Source of the DNA: Allomyces macrogynus ATCC 38327
Lineage: Eukaryota > Blastocladiomycota > Blastocladiomycetes > Blastocladiales > Blastocladiaceae
Direction of reading: 5' to 3'
Assembly: GCA_000151295.1 (NCBI GenBank)
Contig: GG745366.1
Coordinates: 489,896 to 509,672 of the forward strand
DNA length: 19,777 nucleotides
The notes beneath the pieces are model-generated. The model was not told the origin of the DNA. It did not search any database and saw only the letters and a program-made list of their open reading frames with translations. A program made the position numbers and the translations under genes. Position 1 is the first letter of the stretch, and every line of letters starts with the position of its first letter. This document shows, piece after piece, positions 1 to 7,018 of the stretch.

Positions 1-487
1 GGCCGTGTATCCCTTGGCAACAAGTCGCGACTTGGCGCGCACGGGCTTTCCGTCTGCCCCAAGTTTCCACTTGAAGATCCAACCGGAGCGCATCACCTTG
101 TCGCCTGGGCGGCGGTTGACGAGCACCCATGTCCCATTCTCGACGAGCGAGTTGTACTCGTCGAATGTCGGCGCGCGCCAGTCTGGGTGCGCTAGCGCTT
201 CCTCGACCGTCTTGGGTTCCCAAACTGCACCCTGGGCGCCGACTTGAGCTGCGGCAACGCATGCGAGCACCACACTTGCCGACTCAACAGACTTGCTGAG
301 ATCCGAGTCCGGGTGCGCACATAGAAACAGTGTCAGCAAATCGAGATCGACAATTCCGGACAGGGGCGAGCCTGAGTCAACGCCAGGGCCAGCCAGGGAA
401 CGAACAAGAGGGGCCGAAGCGTCAGTGCAATCACTATTCAGCCGCAACACGCCCACTTTCTCAACTGCGTCAGCAGCACGTTCGACG
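1..487 (-). CDS. copia reverse transcriptase N-terminal part (copy 1, frame-shifted continuation, partial)
   Basis: Continuation of the copy 1 polyprotein in another frame, open from about 487 to the window edge. It aligns residue by residue with copy 2: KTVEEALAHPDWRAPTF, FDEYNSLVENGTWVLV and SGWIFKWKLGADGK are the copia RT entry motifs. On the coding strand, copy 1 has A5G5 (plus positions 488-497) where copy 2 has A4G4 (4989-4996). The net two extra bases break the frame. This could be a real frameshift mutation, a sequencing error in adjoining homopolymers, or much less likely a recoding site. The catalytic Asp residues lie outside the window. Confidence 0.82.
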
Positions 488-3400
488 CCCCCTTTTTAGG
501 TTCAGGATCCACCTCCCCCACGTCGGGCGGTACTGCGGACGCGGGGCAATGGCGGTCAGGAATCAAAACGGCGAGCGACCCTCGGGCTTGTAGGCCGCGC
601 AAACGGCGCGATTGCCGCGCGACGGGCGCTTGAGCATCAGGTCGAAGAGCACCAACACCCCCATCGCTCACTTCTGGCGCATCGGCCTGACGACCGGGCT
701 CCCCCACGTCCGCGAGGACCCCCATCGGTCCCTGGTCCACCTGCGGCAAATCGGGCCTCTCGCCGACTTGCAGATTTTCGTGCTCCAACGCCGGCCCCGC
801 CAGTGGGAGCTCGGCAATCAGGTTGACCGCAGGAAGTTGATCCGGAACCCCCATAGGCACTTGAACTTGATCATGCCACGCACCATGCCCGATCTCCTCC
901 TCAACAACTTCATCGCCACCAATGCCATCAACCACAGTTGATGGCACGTCCAGCAACCCCAAATCAACTTGCACGGGCGACCCAACCTTGACCTTGGCCG
1001 TCAGCAACGTGCGAGGAGCACCAGCAACGTCACGCGACTCTGCAACACAGAGCCGCTCAGCAAACTTGACATCGCACATGACAAACACCTTCTGTCCGTC
1101 CCACACGCGGTAGCGGTCTCGTGTGATCCACGGCAACTCGTCTCCATAACCAACCATGCGCACTGCCACACCTGCAGCGAATCCGGACACGCCTGGACGC
1201 GCCTGCGTCGTCAGAACAACAGCGCCACCAAGCAAGCCCCACACCTTGCACTTCGACATGTTGGGTGACGCGCTGAAAACAACCTGGTGCGGTGAGCGAC
1301 CACTGAGCGAGTCACTTGGCACATGGTTGCGCACATAGCACGCCACGCGCACACACTCTGGCCAGAGGGAATCCGGCGCCTTGGTGGCCGTCATGGCCGC
1401 ACGCACCATCGACTTGAGCACACCCTGCGTCCGCTCAGCAAGCCCATTTGACTCTGGCGAGTTCGGAGACGTCGTCGACAAGTGCATGCGACATGAGAGC
1501 AGAATCGAGCGTAAACTGTTGCCAATGAACTCGCCACCATGGTCGCTGTGCAGCCGGCCCACAGACACGCCAAAGAACGACTCGGCGTGCTTCAGCAAAT
1601 CGAGAAACTGCAGTCCAAAGTCGCCCTTGCGCCGGAGAAGCAGCAGGAAGCACCAGCGTGAGTACTCGTCCGTGACTGTTGCAAAGTAGTTGACACCCCC
1701 CATGCCAACTGTCTTCATCGACACCAAATCAGCGTGGAGGACGCCAAATAGTCGATTCGCACGCAAATGGCGCAGCGGATGCGGTTGGCTGCGCGCGCTG
1801 GCCACAAGACACGTCATGCACTCGTGTAGCGGCTTGGCCACACCCACATCGTCGTTGACGCCATACTCGAGCGTACACATGGCCAAAACGCAATCATGAC
1901 CAACGTGAAATAGTCGTGTGTGCCAAAGCTCGGCAAGTGACACCTTCCTGGCCGCATTGGCAACATGCGCACCAACAGGTCGCTTACCCCAAACGTCGAG
2001 CACCCACACGTCCTTGGTTGGTCCCTTCTCGCACACGCCCAGGACGATCCACGTATCCCCATGCCGCACGCCCTTGACGAGCAGATCTCCTGTCTCGCAA
2101 TGCACGAACTGGACGTCTTGATCCCCGAAGATGACTCGCACGGCAGTCCGATCGTACAGCTCAGAGAATGAGACAAGCGTCTTGAAGCCGGGAATGTACC
2201 AGACTGGGTCGAGGTGAACAATGTTGCCCGAAGGCGTGTGGATGTGCATCATGCTCTTACCAATCAGACGGCACACGCGGTGGTCACCCAGTGAGACGAG
2301 GAACCCTTCGCCAGGCCGCATGTCGTTGAGGGTAGCAAACAGCGACTTGTCGCCGCAAAAGTGTGCGCCAGCAGCCGAGTCGACTTTCGGGCTCTGTGCA
2401 AGACGTGCGCGCGCTGACAAAGGCATCAGCGTGTGCGCACGATGATGGTGAGGATCAGGTCCTTCATAATTCGATGCATCGACATGAATGATGGGCGGGT
2501 ACGTGCCGGGCGGCGTCGCCATGCCCTGATGGCTTTGACGTTCAAGTCTCACGATTTCGGGGCAGAGGGCGACAATCAGGTAGTGCGCAAATCCGTCAAA
2601 TTCAGCAGCACCAAAAACAACACCAGCGGCGTCCGCACCACGGGCAGAGGCCATCAAACGCTCATACTCGTCCACCGACAAATGCACCATTGCATGTTCG
2701 TCGCCGTCCTTGGCCATAACATTCGCGCCCTTCTTTTTGCGCCAGTTCGTGGTTTTAGCGCCGTTCTTGCACTGGTGGTCCCGGTTCGGGCAGAAGCGCA
2801 CATATTGACCAATCTTGCCACAGTTGTGACAGGCGTTCGTGTCCTTGCGCTTCGTCACAACAAGCGCCTGCGTCTCAGTCCCAGGGCTGTGTTCTAGCTG
2901 GTCGGCAGCCCCCTCGAGAATCGTCTGTAATTCGACGAGCGCCATTTCCTCATAGCACTCACCCAATGAGAGCACCGTTGGCGAATACTCAGGCGGCAGC
3001 GAGGAGAGCAGTGCGAGGACCAAGAACGAGTCGGCAAAGTTGGTGCGCAGGTGCGAGGACGACTTGGCACGTTCATGGTGCCGAATCACGTCAAAACGGC
3101 GTTGGAAATCGGCAACGTGCTCACGAACCACTGCAGCACCAGAGCCCGACATGGGCTTCATGAACAGCCCCTTGACATTGGCGAGATGAGCTTGCGTGGA
3201 ACGCTTGTCAAAACGAGCATGCAGCAGCGCCCACGCATCAGCGACACAGGTGGCGTCCGAGTAGACCGGCAGGAGTTCAGACACAATGGCAGACGGCAAA
3301 ACGACCTTGATGATGCTTCGGATGTACGACTTGGCCTTGTAGCTGTTGTGGGCCATGCACTTCTTGCGTTCAGCACCTGCATGACCATTCCAATAGATCG

Positions 3401-3677
3401 CGTCAGCAACAAACTTGACGTCCGAGTCGAGCTCAATGAGTTTCTTGAATTGCGCGTCCATCATTTCCTCTTGCTGTTGCAGTGAAACGACCTCGAAATT
3501 GGCGTCAACCAAAATCTTGAAGGACTTGAGTTCGAGCAGGTCTTCGAGCTGGTCGGCGGTCAAAAAACCGAGAAAACGGTCGGCAAACGTCAGCCAGTTC
3601 GAGCCATTGGCCTTGAGCATCTCAATCATCGCTGGTTGGCCGGAGATTGGCGTCTTGACCGAGACAGATGAGGTCAT
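438..3677 (-). CDS. copia Gag-protease-integrase polyprotein (copy 1)
   Basis: Retrotransposon polyprotein, 1079 codons from ATG at 3677. Gag (about residues 1-280) is followed by a zinc knuckle CHNCGKIGQYVRFC (C283, C286, C296) in which the usual His is Gln291. A protease-like site reads VDSAAGAHF (D433), where copia elements normally have DSGA. The integrase zinc-binding region has H586, H591, C620 and C623, and the catalytic core has D650, D712 (LHSDHGGEF) and E748 (NGLAER) with exact D-35-E spacing. The chromo/GKGYRVW-like segment near the end reads YRVWDGQKVF. The frame stops at 438 only because of a shift at the C5/T5 run 488-497 (see the next entry); copy 2 stays open there. The product would package RNA, cut the polyprotein and integrate cDNA. 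Confidence 0.92.
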   Translation of the reverse strand: MTSSVSVKTPISGQPAMIEMLKANGSNWLTFADRFLGFLTADQLEDLLELKSFKILVDANFEVVSLQQQEEMMDAQFKKLIELDSDVKFVADAIYWNGHAGAERKKCMAHNSYKAKSYIRSIIKVVLPSAIVSELLPVYSDATCVADAWALLHARFDKRSTQAHLANVKGLFMKPMSGSGAAVVREHVADFQRRFDVIRHHERAKSSSHLRTNFADSFLVLALLSSLPPEYSPTVLSLGECYEEMALVELQTILEGAADQLEHSPGTETQALVVTKRKDTNACHNCGKIGQYVRFCPNRDHQCKNGAKTTNWRKKKGANVMAKDGDEHAMVHLSVDEYERLMASARGADAAGVVFGAAEFDGFAHYLIVALCPEIVRLERQSHQGMATPPGTYPPIIHVDASNYEGPDPHHHRAHTLMPLSARARLAQSPKVDSAAGAHFCGDKSLFATLNDMRPGEGFLVSLGDHRVCRLIGKSMMHIHTPSGNIVHLDPVWYIPGFKTLVSFSELYDRTAVRVIFGDQDVQFVHCETGDLLVKGVRHGDTWIVLGVCEKGPTKDVWVLDVWGKRPVGAHVANAARKVSLAELWHTRLFHVGHDCVLAMCTLEYGVNDDVGVAKPLHECMTCLVASARSQPHPLRHLRANRLFGVLHADLVSMKTVGMGGVNYFATVTDEYSRWCFLLLLRRKGDFGLQFLDLLKHAESFFGVSVGRLHSDHGGEFIGNSLRSILLSCRMHLSTTSPNSPESNGLAERTQGVLKSMVRAAMTATKAPDSLWPECVRVACYVRNHVPSDSLSGRSPHQVVFSASPNMSKCKVWGLLGGAVVLTTQARPGVSGFAAGVAVRMVGYGDELPWITRDRYRVWDGQKVFVMCDVKFAERLCVAESRDVAGAPRTLLTAKVKVGSPVQVDLGLLDVPSTVVDGIGGDEVVEEEIGHGAWHDQVQVPMGVPDQLPAVNLIAELPLAGPALEHENLQVGERPDLPQVDQGPMGVLADVGEPGRQADAPEVSDGGVGALRPDAQAPVARQSRRLRGLQARGSLAVLIPDRHCPASAVPPDVGEVDPEPKKGASNVLLTQLRKWACCG

Positions 3678-3930
3678 GGTGGAAAGTTGGCAAAAATTGT
3701 CGAAATCAAGTCGAAAAAATCGGCGTCACGCTGTCTCAAGCAGATGCAGCACGTTTCGGGTGGTGGTGGTTCGAGTTTTGGTTGTCGTCATCGTCATCGT
3801 GGTGATGGATGGGTCCAGCGTGGCCCCCACTCGGTCGGTCGGTCAAATCGGTCCGTTTCTCGCAGAAATTGGTGAGCACAGCAGCAGTAGGTCCACGACA
3901 AGGAAATCAGCAGCGTTCGTTCGGTCCATG
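3678..3930 (-). other. untranslated leader of copia copy 1
   Basis: About 250 nt between the primer binding site and the gag ATG. It holds a short CATCGT/GGTGAT-type simple repeat near 3785-3812 and no convincing reading frame. In such elements this stretch usually carries the dimerisation and packaging signals; none can be pinpointed here. Confidence 0.6.
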
Positions 3931-3961
3931 AGCGCTAGGGATGCGCTCAGGGCTCATAACC
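3931..3961 (-). promoter_or_regulatory. primer binding site matching an internal half of initiator tRNA-Met
   Basis: Immediately inside the LTR the plus strand reads GCGCTCAGGGCTCATAACC. It resembles the anticodon arm of eukaryotic initiator tRNA-Met (anticodon CAT in the loop CTCATAA). Upstream, AGCGCTAGGGATGCGC resembles its D arm. The element strand is therefore complementary to the 5' half of the tRNA and not to its 3' CCA end. Drosophila copia and yeast Ty5 are known to prime from a cleaved half tRNA-iMet, which supports this reading. The exact host tRNA cannot be checked here. Confidence 0.75.
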
Positions 3962-4148
3962 TTTCACAAGGTTGAGCGGGAGGAGGAATGCATTTGGTGT
4001 GTGCACTCTGCACTTCAGCGGTGGTGGCAACCATAACCTAGGTTGCCACCATCATGTACACAAGAATCCAACTCGAACAGCTCCAACAAGGAAACAATGA
4101 GGGAAGACAAAAAACAAGAAACATAAATGCGAGACAAACACTTCAACA
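3962..4148 (-). repeat. 5' LTR of copia copy 1
   Basis: 187 nt. On the minus strand it begins TGTTGAAGTGTTTG and ends CTTGTGAAA directly before the primer binding site. It matches the plus-strand LTR at 6834-7018 with about nine substitutions and one 2-nt indel by eye, so the two LTRs form a long inverted pair around copy 2. The start is set by the TG next to copy 2 sequence, and the 3' end by the point where copy 1 and copy 2 stop matching. The canonical terminal CA is not seen, so the 3' edge could be a few bases off. An internal perfect 10-bp inverted repeat is listed separately. Confidence 0.85.
4023..4050. repeat. perfect 10-bp inverted repeat inside the LTR
   Basis: GGTGGCAACC (4023-4032) pairs with GGTTGCCACC (4041-4050) around an 8-nt loop. 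The same stem is kept in the other LTR at 6930-6957, where flanking bases have diverged. Could be a hairpin in the LTR transcript, for example near the polyadenylation site, or a dyad transcription-factor site. Function is inference only. Confidence 0.6.
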
Positions 4149-6812
4149 TGGTGCTATGTGCGCAACTGTGTGCCAAGTGACTCGCTCAGTGGTCGCTTGC
4201 CATACCAGGTTGTTTTTGGCATGTCGCCCAACATGTCGAAGTGCAAGGTGTGGGGCTTGCTTGGTGGCACTGTTTTTTCAATGACACAGGCGCGTCCAGG
4301 CGTGTCCAGATTCACTGCAGGTGTGGCAGTGCGCATGGTTGGTTATGGAGACGTGTTGCCATGGGTCACGCGCGATGGCTACCGCGTGTGGGGCGGACAG
4401 AAGGTGTTTGTCATGTGCGATGTCAAGTTTGCCGAGCAGCTCTGTGTTGCAGAGTCGCGTGTCGTTGCTGGTGCTCCTCGCACGTTGCTGACGGCCAAGG
4501 TCAAGGTTGGGTCGCCCGTGCAAGTTGATTTGGGGTTGCTGGACGTGCCATCAACTGTGGTTGATGGCATTGGTGGCGATGAAGTTGTTGAGGAGGAGTT
4601 CGGGCAAGGTGCACGGTGTAATCAAGTTCAAGTGCCTCTGGCAGTTCTGGATCAACTTCCCGTGGTCAACCCGATTGCCAAGCTCCCACTGGCGGGGCCA
4701 GCGTTGGAGCGCGGTTTTCTACAAGCCAGCGAGAGACCCGGTTTGCTGCAGGTGGACCGGGAACCAATGGGGGTCCTTGCGGACATGGGGGAGCCCAGTC
4801 GTCAGGCCGATGCGCCAGAAGTGAGTGATGGGGGTGTTGGTGATCTTGGACCTGATGCTCAAGCACCCATCGCGTGGCAATCGCGCCGTTTGCACGGCCT
4901 ACAGCCCGAGGTCGCATGCCATTTTGATCCCAATGCCATTGCCCGCGTCCACGGTACGCCTGACGTGGGGGAGGTGGATCCTGAACCTAAAAGGGGCGTC
5001 AACCGTGATGCTGACACAGTTGAGAAAGTGCACATGTTGCGGTTGGATAGTGATTGCACTGACGCTTCGGCCCCTCTTGTTCGTTCCCTAGCTGGCCCTG
5101 GTGTTGACTCAGGCTCGCCCCTGTCCGGATTTGTCAATCTCAATTTGCCAACACTGTTTCTATGTGCACACCCAGACTCGGATCTCAGCAAGTCTGTTGA
5201 GTCGGCAAGTGTGGTGCTTGCATGCGTTGCCGCAACTCAAGTCAGCACCCAGGGTGCAGTTTGGGAACCCAAGACGGTCGAGGAAGTGCTAGCGCACCCG
5301 GACTGGCACGTGCCAACATTTGACGAGTACAACTCGCTCATCGAGAATGGGACATGGGTGCTTGTCAACTGCTGCCCAGGCAACAAGGTGATGCGCTCCA
5401 GTTGGATCTTCAAGTGGAAACTCGGGGCAGACGGAAAGCCCGTGCGCGCCAAGTCGCAACTTGTTGCCAAGGGATACATGGCCATTCCAGGCATGCATTA
5501 CATGGATACGTTTGCGCCCATTGCATTGTTTGACACGCTACGTCTGATTCTGTCGCTTGCCGCGTATCTCAAGGTCCAGCCACTGCAGCTCAACATCAAG
5601 ACAGCCTTCCTGTATGGTTACATCAAGGAGCATGTGCTCATGGAGCAGCCACCAGGCTCTGTTGACAAGAAGAACTTGGACAAGGTCTGCATGCTCGTCA
5701 AGGCGCTGTACAGCACCAAGCAGGCCCTGCGCATGTGGTTCTGCTGTTTGGCCGATTACCTGATTTCGCTCGGATTCGTGGAGTCCAAGTACGACAAGTG
5801 CCTGTTCATGGACAAGAAGGGCAAAGGTGTGATCTTTGTTGGAGTCTATGTCGACAACTTGCCGATTGTCGCGTCAACGAAGGAGCTGCGCAAGTGGATT
5901 GTCAACAAGTTGAAGTCCAAGTTCAAGGTGCACGACTTGGGCGATGCGGCATGGTTGCTCAGGTGCAAGATTACGTACAGTGATGACAGGTCGATTTACT
6001 TTGACCAGAGCCAGTACGTCAAGTCAATGGGCAAGCGGTTCCAGATCCCCGAAAAGATGCGGCCAGTGATCCCGATGCGACCCAACGACTTCAAGGAGCT
6101 GCTCGAGTTGCCCAAGATCATTGATCCAGTCGTGAAGACCGAGTACCTCGCCATTGTCGGGTCGCTGCTCTTTGCGGCGACCAAAACGCGGCCGGACGTT
6201 GCCGCTGCGACTGCAATTCTTGGCCGTTTCATGCATGCACCTGGTATGCTACATCTCGAGGCCGCAAAGCGGCTTGTTGGGTACCTGTTGGGCACGTCAA
6301 ACCTTGGCATCAAGTTTTTGGGCAAGGATATGAAACTTGACGCGTTTGCTGATGCCGATTGGGCTGAGGATCGTGGCGACCGCAAGTCGACGTCAGGTTT
6401 TGTGATACGGGTTGGCGGTAGCCATGTTGCCTGACGCTCGAAGAAGCAGACGCTCGTGGCAAAGTCGACCATGGCTGCTGAGTACGTGTCGGCAAGCTTA
6501 GCGGGCGACACGATCCTCACGATACGCGCGCTGCTGGAAGAGCTCGGGTACAAACAGGATGGACTGATGCCACTCATGGAAGATAACAAGTTGGTGGAGC
6601 GTGTCGCCAAGGATGCCCTGCTCTCGTTGAAACATGTTGAGATCCACGCCCACTGGTTGCAGGACCAAGTTGCCAAGAAGGCAATTGACCTGCAGCACGT
6701 GGACATGGAGAACCAGAGTGCCGACATTTTGACCAAGCCGCTTGCTGCTTCTGCATTCCGCAAGCTTCGGGACATGATTGGAGTTGTGGAAGTAATTGCT
6801 CTGCGCGCGTAG
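4149..6812 (+). pseudogene. copia integrase C-terminus, reverse transcriptase and RNase H (copy 2, disabled)
   Basis: An open frame enters from 4149 and runs to an in-frame TGA at 6432-6434, then continues in the same frame to TAG at 6810-6812. The N-terminal part (VPSDSLSGRLPYQVVF, DGYRVWGGQKVF) is the integrase C-terminal region. RT follows from about 5270 (SSWIFKWKLGADGK). The first catalytic motif reads LNIKTAFL and the second VYVDNLPI; copia RTs normally have D in DVKTAFL and YVDD, so two of three catalytic Asp are Asn (codons 5592-5594 and 5856-5858). RNase H has ADADWAEDRGDRKSTSGF, then the TGA where family members have Trp before RSKKQT, then AAEY and HVDMENQSADILTKPL. Relic of a once functional pol. 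Confidence 0.9.
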
Positions 6813-6820
6813 GGAATGCT

Positions 6821-6833
6821 CGCCGTGGGGGAG
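6821..6833 (+). promoter_or_regulatory. polypurine tract of copia copy 2
   Basis: CGCCGTGGGGGAG sits directly before the LTR TG, 8 nt after the pol stop. A G-rich purine run at this place is the usual plus-strand primer for LTR retrotransposons. Only GGGGGAG is pure purine, so the functional tract is short. Confidence 0.7.
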
Positions 6834-7018
6834 TGTCGAAGTGTTTCTCGCATTTGTGTTTCGTGTTTTTTGTCTTCCCTCATTGTTTCCTTGTTGGAGC
6901 TGTTCGAGTTGGATTCTTGTGCAAATGATGGTGGCAACCTAGGTTATGGTTGCCACCACTGCTGAAATGCAGAGTGCACACACCAAATGCATTCCTCCTC
7001 CCGCTCAATCTTGCGAAA
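6834..7018 (+). repeat. 3' LTR of copia copy 2
   Basis: 185 nt starting TGTCGAAGTG right after the polypurine tract and ending CTTGCGAAA. It is in inverted orientation to the 3962-4148 LTR and keeps the 10-bp stem (6930-6957). Beyond 7018 the sequence switches abruptly to minus-strand integrase of copy 3, which marks the insertion point. A 5-bp target duplication would be CCTTG (7019-7023), testable only on the far side of the element. Confidence 0.87.

Larger units (their letters stand above)
1..4148 (-). mobile_element. Ty1/copia LTR retrotransposon, copy 1 (youngest; runs off the window)
   Basis: An element on the minus strand: 5' LTR (4148-3962), primer binding site beginning directly after it, untranslated leader, then gag, protease, integrase and the start of reverse transcriptase up to base 1. 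The gene order protease-integrase-RT is diagnostic of Ty1/copia rather than Ty3/gypsy. RT core, RNase H and 3' LTR must lie left of the window. The main frame is open for 1079 codons and integrase keeps its D,D35E triad, so this is the best preserved of the three copies. The LTR outer end at 4148 abuts integrase-region sequence of copy 2, as expected if this copy inserted into copy 2. Family assignment is firm; whether it is active cannot be judged from a partial copy. Confidence 0.93.
4149..7018 (+). mobile_element. Ty1/copia copy 2, 3' part with 3' LTR (intermediate age)
   Basis: Plus-strand element fragment: integrase C-terminal region, RT, RNase H, polypurine tract and 3' LTR. The left end is cut in integrase exactly where the copy 1 LTR begins (4148/4149). 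The right LTR ends exactly where copy 3 internal sequence begins (7018/7019). The missing 5' LTR, gag, protease and integrase core are predicted beyond copy 1, left of the window. It keeps many CpGs but has lost catalytic RT residues and has one nonsense codon, so it is probably dead. Confidence 0.88.

Noticed and set aside
3931..3961. A genuine tRNA gene
   Set aside because: Only a D-arm and anticodon-arm-like half is present, exactly at the retroelement primer site; there is no acceptor stem or T arm.
5..3975. Many plus-strand open frames across copy 1 (for example 2433-2897 and 3415-3975)
   Set aside because: They are antisense shadows of the minus-strand polyprotein with no recognisable domains.
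6432..6434. TGA read as tryptophan (alternative genetic code)
   Set aside because: Only one such site is seen, in a degraded retroelement. The host genes use TGG for Trp and I saw no internal TGA inside their conserved domains that would need to be read as Trp.
3962..7018. A single giant palindromic element or inverted-repeat transposon
   Set aside because: The inverted arms are copies of one LTR, and the sequences beyond them are different parts of copia elements. Nested insertion explains the layout without a new element type.
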